DNA from: Caenimonas koreensis DSM 17982
GTDB lineage: Bacteria; Pseudomonadota; Gammaproteobacteria; Burkholderiales; Burkholderiaceae_C
Direction: 5' to 3'
Length of the DNA: 64,000 nt
NCBI RefSeq assembly: GCF_009646335.1
Contig: NZ_WJBU01000011.1
Location: 124,001-188,000, forward strand
The first letter of the stretch is position 1, and each line of letters begins with the position of its first letter. Position numbers and translations under genes: made by a program. Positions 17,573 through 25,538 of this stretch are shown here, piece by piece. The notes below the pieces were generated by a model. That model made no database searches, was not told the origin of the DNA, and saw only the letters and a program-made list of their open reading frames with translations.

Positions 17573-18298
17573 ATGCACCCCATGCAAGAACTCTCCCCCG
17601 GCCTTGTCATTCAAGGCGTCCAACCACCGCTCAATCTCAAAGACTTCAAACTGATCGCGTTCGATATGGATTCGACGTTGATCAACATCGAATGCGTGGA
17701 CGAAATCGCCGACGCAGCAGGTCGCAAGGAAGAAGTCGCGGCCATCACCGAAGCCGCCATGCGCGGCGAAATCGCCGACTACAAAGCAAGCCTGCGCCAG
17801 CGCGTCGCCCTGCTGCGCGGCGTGACGATCGCCGACATGGAAATGGTCTACACGCAGCGGCTGCAACTCAACCCCGGCGCTGAACAACTCGTGGCGGCGT
17901 GTAAAGCCGCCGGCCTGAAAGTACTGCTGGTCTCGGGCGGCTTCACGTTCTTTACCGACCGCATCCGCGACCGCCTGGGCATCGACTACACACGCTCGAA
18001 CGTGCTCGAAGTCGAATCAGGGCCGAACTGCGGCCAGCTCACCGGCCGCATGGTGGACCAGCCGTGGGGCGACATTTGCGACGGCGCCGAAAAACGCAAG
18101 ATGCTGCTGGAAACATGCGCGGCGCTGGGCATCTCGCCCAAGCAGGCCATCGCCATGGGCGACGGCGCGAACGACCTGCCGATGATGTACGAAGCGGGCC
18201 TGTCCGTTGCGTATCACGCCAAGCCCGCCGTGCGCGAGAAGGCCATGGTTGCCATCAACTCGGGCGGGCTGGACCGCCTGCTGGAAGTCGTACGGTAA
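17573..18298 (+). CDS. serB: Phosphoserine phosphatase
   Basis: HAD-family enzyme for the last step of serine synthesis (O-phosphoserine to serine). The 241-aa protein has motif I FDMDSTLINIECVDEIA near residue 30, motif II VSGGFTFFTDRI, and motif III/IV MGDGANDLPMM near 197. It is the short form without the N-terminal ACT domain. ATG 17573 and ATG 17582 are both possible. Its 3' end overlaps the convergent histidine kinase gene by 44 nt. Confidence 0.95.
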   Translation: MHPMQELSPGLVIQGVQPPLNLKDFKLIAFDMDSTLINIECVDEIADAAGRKEEVAAITEAAMRGEIADYKASLRQRVALLRGVTIADMEMVYTQRLQLNPGAEQLVAACKAAGLKVLLVSGGFTFFTDRIRDRLGIDYTRSNVLEVESGPNCGQLTGRMVDQPWGDICDGAEKRKMLLETCAALGISPKQAIAMGDGANDLPMMYEAGLSVAYHAKPAVREKAMVAINSGGLDRLLEVVR

Positions 18299-21026
18299 AG
18301 CGCGTTCCCTCGCCCACCACGCTCGCCACGGTGATGGTGCCGCCGTGCATCTCCACCGCGTTTTTCACGATCGCCAGGCCCAGCCCCGTTCCCTGGATCG
18401 CGCCCACATTGCTGGCGCGATGGAACGATTCGAAGAGGTGCGGCAACTCGTCGGGCGGAATGCCGATGCCATGGTCGGCCACTTCAAACACCGTCTCTGA
18501 CGCCTCCTGCCGCACATCGAACTTCACCTGCCCGCCGCCCGGCGAATACTTCAGCGCGTTCGACAGCAAGTTGCTGAAGATGTGGCGCAGCAGCTTCTCG
18601 TCATAGGCGCCCTCGCCCACATCGTCGGCAACCTGGAGCACGACGTCGCTGTGATCATTGGGCTGCTGCGCGCGCGCTTCGTCCACCAGCTTCTTGCACA
18701 GCGGCTTGAGATCCATGCGCTGCGGCTGGAAGTCGAGCATGCCGGCGTCGGCCTTGCCGAGCAGCAGCACGCGATCCATCATGCGCGACATGCGCTGCAC
18801 GCCGGCTGCAATGCTGTCGAGCACCTCGATGCGCTCGGGCTGCGGCAGGCGGTCGCCGTAGTGGCGCAGCAGCTCTTCGGCCGACAGGATCGCCGCCAGA
18901 GGCGTGCGGAATTCATGGCTCGTCATCGCAACAAAGCGGCTGCGCAATTCATTGAGCGCCTTCTGCTGCTCGAGCGCCTCACGGATTTCGTCTTCGGATT
19001 TCTTGCGCTCGGTGATGTCCAGGAAGGTCCAGATCACGCCCGAGTCCGGGTCGTTCGGCCGGATGCAGCTGCCGCCCATCTCCACCCACAGCAGCTCGCC
19101 ATTGCGGCGCTTGACCTGACGTTCGCAAACATAAGAGCCGGTCGCGATCAGCGCAGCCCGCGCCACCTCGCCGAAGTGCAGCCACGACGCTTCGTCGGGG
19201 TGGATATGCATGGACGACTGGCCGATCAGCACCTGGCGGGGGTAGCCGAGCATCTGCGCGAACTTGTCATTGACCCATTCGTGGCGCCGGTGCACCGACA
19301 ACACGATGCCCACCAGCGCGCTATTGAGGATCGCCTCGCGCTCCGAGTTCGTCTTTTGCAGCTGCTCTTCGAGCTCCTTGCGCGGCGTGATGTTCATCAC
19401 CACCCACACAGTGCCCTGGCTGAGGTTCTCGCGGCTCACGGCCTTGCCCGACAGGGAGATCCAGATCAGCGTGCCGTCCATGCGGCGCATCTGCAGCTCG
19501 GTCTCGTACACCTCGCCACGCGCCACGGCCTTGGCCACCTCGCCGCCCACGCGCAGGTATTCGTCGCGCGTCAGGTAGAACGGCTCCATCGAGAATGCGG
19601 CGCGCAAGCTCGCGCCGAAGATATCGAGCATCGCCTGGTTAGCCCAGCGAAAACGCCCTTGCGGCGTGAGGAACGCGATGCCGACGATGGAGCTCTCCAG
19701 GATGATCTCGCGCTCCTCCAGCACAGAGCGCAGCCGCTCCTGCGACTGGCTGAGCGCTTCAACCATCGCGTGTTCCGCCGCGATGCGCGCCTGCGCCTGC
19801 TCCTTGAAGCGACGGGCCACGTTGATGCGATCGGCCAGCGCAAACGACAGCAGCACCATCTCCAGCGCCGAGCCGATCAGCAGCGCATTGGCCGTGAATG
19901 CATTCGACGGCAGCACGCCCGTGTTGTGGAGCGACAAAGTCACGACGCCGATCAGCAGCAGCGTCCAGGCGCTGATGAAGTAGCGCGCGCCGGGGTAGTC
20001 GCGTTTGACGCTGATCACACCCACGGCCACCATCGTCGCGACGCTCAGCACGGCCAGCACCGTGACCATGTACGACGACACGGTGTAGGGCAGCGTCAGC
20101 GAAGCGATGAAAGCCGCAGACCAGCCGGCCAGCTGCAGCAGGTAGAACCAGTCGATGCGCGGCATGCGTTTGCGGCTCGCGAGGAAGATGCGCGCAAACT
20201 GCAAGCCGAACACGGCCGTCAGCGAGAGCCCTGCGGGCGGCGACACGCTGTTCCACCACGTGAGCTCGGGCCACAGGAACTGCCCGCCCAGCCCCGTCAG
20301 CGCGGCCTGGCCAATGCCCATCGACGCCACGAATCCCACGTACACCAGGTAGGCAACATCGCGCACCGACAGGAACAGCAGGAAGTTGTAGAGCAGCAGC
20401 CCCAGCAGCAAGCCGAAGTACAGCGCCAGCGCGGAGTACGTGGCCTGGTCATGCGCCCAGAGCGCCTGCGGCCGCCACAGCGTGGTGGGCGCGGACACCG
20501 TGCCTTCCGAGTGGATGCGCATGTACACCACGTTGTCGGCACCCGGCATGAGCTTGATGGGCAGCACGTGGTTGCGATGCGGCACCACTCGGCTGCCAAA
20601 GGGCAGCAAGTCACCGCCCGCCTGCTTCTCGAAACGGAGCCCCTCAGGCGAGTACACCTGCAATGAATCCAGCGGCGGGTAAGCCACTTCGAGCAGCCAG
20701 TCGGCAGGCGCGTAGGGCGCGGCCACCAGCTTCACGCGCAGCCAGATTGCTGACGTCGTCAAGCCGAAATTCGCGCCCGGCCCGGTTTGCTGCAGCGGCT
20801 TGAACGCCGCTTGCGTCTCGGGCTTGAGGATGTCGTCGAACGTGAGCTTCGCGCCCTTGTCCTCGAGGAAGTAGAACGAGCGCGAGAGCGGGTAGCTGGC
20901 GGCGTTGCTGACCTCGACCTCGCCCACATGCACAGGTGCCTGTGCGAGCGCGGCGCCCATGCCCAGGCAGGCGCCCATGCAGCAGGCCAGCCAGCACGCG
21001 AGCGCCAGCCAGCGCGACTGCATCAT
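18255..21026 (-). CDS. 7TM-DISM sensor histidine kinase with two PAS domains
   Basis: A 923-aa membrane kinase. Order: signal peptide (to about residue 29), a periplasmic 7TMR-DISMED2 domain (SRSFYFLEDKGAKLTFDDIL, TTSAIWLRVKL), seven membrane helices (about 200-400, starting ATYSALALYFGLLLGLLLYN), a coiled linker, two PAS/PAC units (ITPRKELEEQL and ITERKKSEDEI mark their ends), H-box AMTSHEFRTPLAA, and HATPase (NLLSNALKYS, DHGIGIPPDELP, GTGLGLAIVKNA). No receiver domain or cognate regulator is adjacent. It overlaps phoD by 4 nt (ATGA), so the two are probably one transcript; a role in phosphate or carbohydrate sensing is possible but unproven. Confidence 0.92.
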   Translation of the reverse strand: MMQSRWLALACWLACCMGACLGMGAALAQAPVHVGEVEVSNAASYPLSRSFYFLEDKGAKLTFDDILKPETQAAFKPLQQTGPGANFGLTTSAIWLRVKLVAAPYAPADWLLEVAYPPLDSLQVYSPEGLRFEKQAGGDLLPFGSRVVPHRNHVLPIKLMPGADNVVYMRIHSEGTVSAPTTLWRPQALWAHDQATYSALALYFGLLLGLLLYNFLLFLSVRDVAYLVYVGFVASMGIGQAALTGLGGQFLWPELTWWNSVSPPAGLSLTAVFGLQFARIFLASRKRMPRIDWFYLLQLAGWSAAFIASLTLPYTVSSYMVTVLAVLSVATMVAVGVISVKRDYPGARYFISAWTLLLIGVVTLSLHNTGVLPSNAFTANALLIGSALEMVLLSFALADRINVARRFKEQAQARIAAEHAMVEALSQSQERLRSVLEEREIILESSIVGIAFLTPQGRFRWANQAMLDIFGASLRAAFSMEPFYLTRDEYLRVGGEVAKAVARGEVYETELQMRRMDGTLIWISLSGKAVSRENLSQGTVWVVMNITPRKELEEQLQKTNSEREAILNSALVGIVLSVHRRHEWVNDKFAQMLGYPRQVLIGQSSMHIHPDEASWLHFGEVARAALIATGSYVCERQVKRRNGELLWVEMGGSCIRPNDPDSGVIWTFLDITERKKSEDEIREALEQQKALNELRSRFVAMTSHEFRTPLAAILSAEELLRHYGDRLPQPERIEVLDSIAAGVQRMSRMMDRVLLLGKADAGMLDFQPQRMDLKPLCKKLVDEARAQQPNDHSDVVLQVADDVGEGAYDEKLLRHIFSNLLSNALKYSPGGGQVKFDVRQEASETVFEVADHGIGIPPDELPHLFESFHRASNVGAIQGTGLGLAIVKNAVEMHGGTITVASVVGEGTRFTVRLPAGGPARPS

Positions 21027-22600
21027 GCGCGCTCCACCACGGCACGGCCCGCCTGCACCACGAAGCTGGCGAGCGTCTGCACCCGGGTGTCCTGCCGCGT
21101 CACGTCATCGAGCACGCGCAGCGTTGTCGTCAGGCGCTGCGGCGTGAACTCCGCCACGCCATAGCCCTTGCCCACTGAATCGGCAAAGACGAAGTGCGGG
21201 TTCTCGGCGAGCCACTCGGAAATCTTCTGGTTGCCCGCCGAGCGTGACGTGATGCTGGTGCCGCAGAACTCGACGCCGAGTGCGGCGCTGTCGGGCCTGT
21301 CGTAGTCGGCCTTCACATGGCCCACCCAGTTTTCATGCACATCGCCACCCAGGAACACGGCGTTGGCCACCTTGTGGCGCTGCAATGATTGCGTCAGGCG
21401 CGACCGTGCGGCCGAATAGCCGTCCCAGCCGTCGTTCCACAGCGTCTTGCCCGGCCCGCTGCGCCAGTCGCGCTGGCCGAACACGGTTTGCTGGCCAACG
21501 ATGTTCCAGCCAGCGCCCGCCTTGGCGAAGGCCGCGTCCACCCACTGCTCTTGCGCTGCGCCCAGCAGCGTGCGAGCCGGGTCGTCCCAGGCGGCGCACG
21601 TGGCCGGGTCGAGCGTGCTGGATCCGAACTTGCCGCCGCGCGAGCACACCTGCGCACCGCGATACTGGCGATCGTCGAGCACCAGCAAGTTGGCAAGCTG
21701 GCCGAACTGCACCTGGCCGTACAGGCGCATCTCCGCGCCTTCGCGCAGGCCAGCCACGGCGCGCGTCAGCGTCGAGGCGCGCACCGGCATGTGTTCGTAG
21801 AAAGCCTGGTAGGCCGCTGCCCGCCGCGCCGCAAAATCCGCAACGCTGGGCCCGGAATCGCCCGGCGTGAGCCCTGCATAGTCGTTTTGCACTTCGTGGT
21901 CGTCCCAGGTGACGATCCAGGGGCATGCTGCATGCATCGCACGCAAGGCCGCTTCGCTCCTGTGCAGCGCGTAGCGGCCGCGGTAGTCGTCCAGCGACAG
22001 GCACCAGCCGCCCGGCGCCGGGCGCACCGCGTTGGCAGCGCCCGCGTATTCATAGATGTAGTCGCCCAGGAAAAGCACGACGTCAGCGTTCTCGCGCTGC
22101 ATGTGCTCGTACGCGCTGAAAAAGCCGTGCTCCCACCGCTGGCACGACGCATAGACCAGCCGCAGTTTCTGCGCCATCGCATCGGGCGCGGGGAAGGTGC
22201 GCGTGCGGCCCACCGGGCTCACCGCGTCGCCTGCCATGAATCGATAGAAGTACCACCGGTCGGGCTCCAGCCCCTGTGGCTCGACGTGCACCGAATGCGC
22301 CAGCTCGGGCAGTGCCTGCGCCTGGCCGCTTTGGGCGATGCGGGTGAACTGCTCGTCGTGCGCCACCTCCCAGCGCACGGTGACCTGCTGCGACGCAAGC
22401 GCTGGTGACACGAGCCGCGTCCAGAGCACCACGCTGTCGTGCGACGGCGAGCCGCTGGCAACGCCCAGCGTGAACGGGTCGCTTGCCAGCCGCGGCTGGC
22501 TCCACACGCTGCGCGGCAGCCACAGCACTGCCGCACTGGCCGCGGCGAGCTGCAGCAAGCGGCGGCGATCCGTGTGGGGCGTAGGGTTCAGGTCACTCAT
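21023..22600 (-). CDS. phoD: PhoD-type alkaline phosphatase
   Basis: Secreted Ca/Fe-dependent phosphodiesterase/phosphatase, 525 aa. A Tat signal peptide is clear (DRRRLLQLAAASAAVLWLP, residues 11-29). The N-terminal PhoD domain has FTLGVASGSPSHDSVVLWTRL, and the catalytic part has FLGDYIYEYAG, TWDDHEVQNDYAG, QQTVFGQRDW and FLGGDVHENW, as in PhoD phosphatases. The length is typical. It lies directly upstream of the histidine kinase with an ATGA overlap. Confidence 0.93.
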   Translation of the reverse strand: MSDLNPTPHTDRRRLLQLAAASAAVLWLPRSVWSQPRLASDPFTLGVASGSPSHDSVVLWTRLVSPALASQQVTVRWEVAHDEQFTRIAQSGQAQALPELAHSVHVEPQGLEPDRWYFYRFMAGDAVSPVGRTRTFPAPDAMAQKLRLVYASCQRWEHGFFSAYEHMQRENADVVLFLGDYIYEYAGAANAVRPAPGGWCLSLDDYRGRYALHRSEAALRAMHAACPWIVTWDDHEVQNDYAGLTPGDSGPSVADFAARRAAAYQAFYEHMPVRASTLTRAVAGLREGAEMRLYGQVQFGQLANLLVLDDRQYRGAQVCSRGGKFGSSTLDPATCAAWDDPARTLLGAAQEQWVDAAFAKAGAGWNIVGQQTVFGQRDWRSGPGKTLWNDGWDGYSAARSRLTQSLQRHKVANAVFLGGDVHENWVGHVKADYDRPDSAALGVEFCGTSITSRSAGNQKISEWLAENPHFVFADSVGKGYGVAEFTPQRLTTTLRVLDDVTRQDTRVQTLASFVVQAGRAVVERA

Positions 22601-22609
22601 GGATGAGAT

Positions 22610-23581
22610 TCAAGCATGAACTCGCGCCAGTTCAGCCTCGACGCGTAACCAATCGACAAACGCTTTGGCATCCGGATTGCTGGCGCCCTTGCTGCCCAGC
22701 AGCACGTAGTAGCCACGCTGCGAAGAAGCACCGCCACCGAAAGGCGCCACCAGCCGCTTGTCGCGCAGCATTTCCGCCAGCAGGGGCAGCCTGCCGATCG
22801 CAACGCCCTGCCCCGCAACGGCCGCTGAAATGGCATCGGCATACGTGGTGAAGCGCATGTAGCTTTTTGCGCGCAAGTCCTCCAGGCCCATCGAGTGAAT
22901 CCACGGCTCCCAGTCCACAGTCAGTGCCATGCCTTGCGGCATGTCCACGGCCAGCAGCGAGTGGTGAATCAGGTCAGCGGGCTTTTTCAGCGGATGCGGC
23001 CTGGACTTGACGAGTTGCGGCGCGCACACAGGCAGCACCATTTCTTCGAAGAGCGGCGGGCCCATGCCATCGCTGGTCGGGCAAAACCGTACCGCCAGGT
23101 CGAACTGGCTGCGATCGAGGTCGAGCACGTCCATCGTCGCGGAGATGCGCACGTCCACGTCCGGGTGATTCGCCGTGAATCGCGACAGGCGGGGAATGAG
23201 CCACAGCGACGCAAAGCCGTTCGTGCAGGTCAGCGAGACCTGCCGCATGGTTGAGGTGGAACGCACGCGCGCCGTGGCATCGCGCAGCCGCTCCAGGCTG
23301 TCGACCACCGCGCGGTGCAAGAGCTGGCCGGCCTCGGTCAGCGCCAGCGCACGGTGATGCCGCGTGAACAACGGCACGCCCAAGTGCGCCTCCACCTGCT
23401 GGATCTGGCGGCTGACTGCCGACTGCGTGAGAAAGAGCTCCTGCCCCGCGAGCGTGAAGCTCAGGTGGCGCGCCGCAGCATCGAAGGTGCGCAGCAAATC
23501 GAGCGGCGGCAGCTCATTGCGACTGGCGGACAGGCGCGCTGCAGGAAAGCCGGAGGGCAGTTTCGCATTCCGTATAGGCAT
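22610..23581 (-). CDS. LysR-family transcriptional regulator
   Basis: A 323-aa regulator: winged HTH at residues 24-80 (LLRTFDAAARHLSFTLAGQELFLTQSAVSRQIQQVE) and a substrate-binding domain (VSLTCTNGFASLWLIPRLSRF ... GQGVAIGRLPLL). The profile is GcvA-like. An in-frame ATG at 23635 would add 18 residues but would put a LysR-type palindrome inside its start codon; ATG 23581 leaves it upstream, so it is preferred. It is divergent from the DUF2917 gene, its likely target. Confidence 0.88.
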   Translation of the reverse strand: MPIRNAKLPSGFPAARLSASRNELPPLDLLRTFDAAARHLSFTLAGQELFLTQSAVSRQIQQVEAHLGVPLFTRHHRALALTEAGQLLHRAVVDSLERLRDATARVRSTSTMRQVSLTCTNGFASLWLIPRLSRFTANHPDVDVRISATMDVLDLDRSQFDLAVRFCPTSDGMGPPLFEEMVLPVCAPQLVKSRPHPLKKPADLIHHSLLAVDMPQGMALTVDWEPWIHSMGLEDLRAKSYMRFTTYADAISAAVAGQGVAIGRLPLLAEMLRDKRLVAPFGGGASSQRGYYVLLGSKGASNPDAKAFVDWLRVEAELARVHA

Positions 23582-23632
23582 GCCAATGATTCCAAACGAG
23601 CGTTTGAATGCTTGTGTAGCGAAAAGTATATT

Positions 23633-23649
23633 CATTCCACTACGGAATG
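23633..23649. promoter_or_regulatory. LysR-type T-N11-A operator candidate
   Basis: CATTCC-N5-GGAATG palindrome containing a T-N11-A core, between the divergent lysR-type and DUF2917 genes and 14 nt before the latter's start. A second palindrome, CAAACG-AG-CGTTTG, is at 23593-23606. The position suits control by the adjacent LysR protein. Confidence 0.5.
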
Positions 23650-23663
23650 CAAAGGACTACGCC

Positions 23664-23984
23664 ATGACCGCCACCACCACCGTCACTGCCAGCAGCACCT
23701 GCGAACTGCAATTGCCGCGCCGCGCGCTCCACAGCATCAACGACGCAGCCGGCCTCGATCTCGTCTGCCGCGAAGGCAGCGTGTGGATCACGCTCGACGA
23801 AGACCAGAAAGACTACGTGATCGAAGCCGGCGAGACCTTCACCACCAAGGAGCATCGCCGCGCCGTGGTCTATGCCCTGGAGACCTCACGCGTGGCCATC
23901 GAGCGCACGCGGTACAGCAAGAAGAGCACGATCGAGACGTTCAACAAGTTCCAGCCGATGCCGTTGATGAACGCGGCGCGGTAA
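23664..23984 (+). CDS. DUF2917 family protein
   Basis: A 106-aa cupin-like protein: residues 15-40 LPRRALHSINDAAGLDLVCREGSVWITLDED and then DYVIEAGETF match the DUF2917 pattern, small beta-rich proteins often encoded beside a LysR regulator in betaproteobacteria. Function unknown. AAGGA lies 7 nt before ATG 23664. The last 115 nt are antisense to the 3' end of the MFS gene; both reading frames look real. Confidence 0.82.
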   Translation: MTATTTVTASSTCELQLPRRALHSINDAAGLDLVCREGSVWITLDEDQKDYVIEAGETFTTKEHRRAVVYALETSRVAIERTRYSKKSTIETFNKFQPMPLMNAAR

Positions 23985-25120
23985 GAGCCCGTCCAGTCGA
24001 ACACCGCGCCAGACATCCAGCCGCCCAGCGCCATGCCGAACAGCGTGGCCATCAGCACCGTGCCGACGCGCGCACCCGCCTCCTTTGGCGAAAAATGTTC
24101 GCGAACGATGAGCGCATACGAAGGCACGATGCCGCCCTGGAACAGGCCGAACATGCCAGAGACCACGTAGAGCGGCACCAGCCCCGTCACGGGCAGGAAC
24201 ATCAGCAGCGCCACGCCCTGCAGCACCGAGCCAAGCAGCAGCGTGCGCAGCCCGCCGATGTGGTCCGATATCCAGCCCGACACCAGCCGGCTCACCACGC
24301 CCAGCCCCAGCATCAGCGCGAGCATCTCTGCACCGCGTGCCGCGCCAAAACCCAAGTCACCGCAATACGCAACGATGTGCACTTGCGGCATCGACATCGC
24401 CACACAGCACGACACACCGGCCACGCACAGCAGCAACTGCACTGTGCCGGGGCTCATGCCCATCGGCCTGTCGGATGCCAGCGCCGACCCATTCATAGCC
24501 ACCACGGGCGCCTCTTGCGGCGGCGGACGCTTTCGCAGCACCCATGACAGCGGCAGCATCGTGACCACGCAGAACACACCCATGCCGATGTAGGTCTGCC
24601 GCCAGCCCACGCTGTCAATGAAGTGCTGCATCACCGGCGGCCACACCGCACCGGCCACGTAGTTGCCGCTCATGCAGATGGCGAGCGCGATGCCGCGGCG
24701 GCGGTCGAACCATTGCGAGGTGTCGGCCACCAGCGGCGCGAATGTGGCGGACGTGCCGAGCAGGCCGATCAGCACACCCTGCACCGCGCAGAAGATCCAC
24801 AGGTTGGGCGCAAGCCCAGCCAGCACGAAACCGATGCCCAGCCCCACAGCGCCAACGGCCACGGGCATGATCACGCCGAAGCGATCCGAGAGCTTGCCCA
24901 TGAGCACGCCGCCGAAGCCAAAGCCGATCATCGTCAGTGTGTAGGGCAGCGAAGCATCGGCGCGCGCCACGCCGAAGTCCTGCTGGATGCGCGGCAGCAC
25001 CACGCTCACCGCGTACATGCCTGAGCCGCCGATGGTCATCAGCAGCAGCGACACGGCCAGCCGCATCCATGCGTAGCGCGACTCGATGTCGGCGCGAGTG
25101 CCCTCGCGGGTAGCAGTCAT
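23870..25120 (-). CDS. MFS transporter
   Basis: A 416-aa inner-membrane carrier with about 12 helices and the MFS loop motif GKLSDRFG after helix 2. A second half-repeat begins near residue 215 (GTVQLLLCVAGVSCCVAMSMPQVH) with SGWISDHIGG. It resembles oxalate/formate-antiporter-like (monocarboxylate) MFS proteins; the substrate is unknown. ATG 25120 has GGAG 7 nt upstream. It lies 40 nt downstream of the GIY-YIG gene. The C-terminus overlaps DUF2917 antisense. Confidence 0.88.
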   Translation of the reverse strand: MTATREGTRADIESRYAWMRLAVSLLLMTIGGSGMYAVSVVLPRIQQDFGVARADASLPYTLTMIGFGFGGVLMGKLSDRFGVIMPVAVGAVGLGIGFVLAGLAPNLWIFCAVQGVLIGLLGTSATFAPLVADTSQWFDRRRGIALAICMSGNYVAGAVWPPVMQHFIDSVGWRQTYIGMGVFCVVTMLPLSWVLRKRPPPQEAPVVAMNGSALASDRPMGMSPGTVQLLLCVAGVSCCVAMSMPQVHIVAYCGDLGFGAARGAEMLALMLGLGVVSRLVSGWISDHIGGLRTLLLGSVLQGVALLMFLPVTGLVPLYVVSGMFGLFQGGIVPSYALIVREHFSPKEAGARVGTVLMATLFGMALGGWMSGAVFDWTGSYRAAFINGIGWNLLNVSIVLFLLYRVRSMATREVSRA

Positions 25121-25160
25121 TTCTTGTCTCCATTGGAGGCTCGTTCGTGCGGCGTGCCGT

Positions 25161-25538
25161 TCAGGCCTGCCACACGCCGAACCCCTTCTTGCGCAGTGCG
25201 ATGCCCAGTTCCACTTCCATCGCTTTGGCAGCATCGTAGGCCATCGGGTTGTAGGCCTCGTACAGGTGGGGCAAAAGCCGCACGCCGTAGTCCCGCACAA
25301 ACGTGTTCGCCTGGATGCCGGCCTTGTGCTTGTCGAAGCGGATGTCAGGGTCGAGCCCCGTCATGCCGACATAGAGGAAGGGCTGGCCGAGTTGATAGTC
25401 CGGGTTGGCGCGGCGAAAACGCGCGGAGTTCCATACCTCGTCGCCGAGGAGGACGACGTAGACGTGGTAGTGGGGTTTGGGGCGGCGGGGCAATTCAGAA
25501 TGGGGAATACGCCAAGCCGCTTTCCTGCAAACCGGCAT
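25161..25538 (-). CDS. GIY-YIG-like nuclease-fold protein
   Basis: A 125-aa protein. After about 23 residues of loose N-terminus it shows HYHVYVVLLGDE, FLYVGMTG, RFDKHKAG, and a late Glu in MEVELGIALRKKG. This is the tyrosine / YVG / Arg / Glu order of the GIY-YIG (UvrC/URI) fold, so it may cut or bind DNA, or have lost activity. The ATG at 25538 lies 44 nt inside the 3' end of the RTX gene; a TTG at 25493 would nearly remove that overlap. The start is uncertain. Function unknown. Confidence 0.65.
   Translation of the reverse strand: MPVCRKAAWRIPHSELPRRPKPHYHVYVVLLGDEVWNSARFRRANPDYQLGQPFLYVGMTGLDPDIRFDKHKAGIQANTFVRDYGVRLLPHLYEAYNPMAYDAAKAMEVELGIALRKKGFGVWQA

Noticed and set aside
18582-20666. 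694-codon plus-strand frame
   Set aside because: Antisense shadow of the 7TM-DISM kinase; His/Arg/Gln-rich with no domain.
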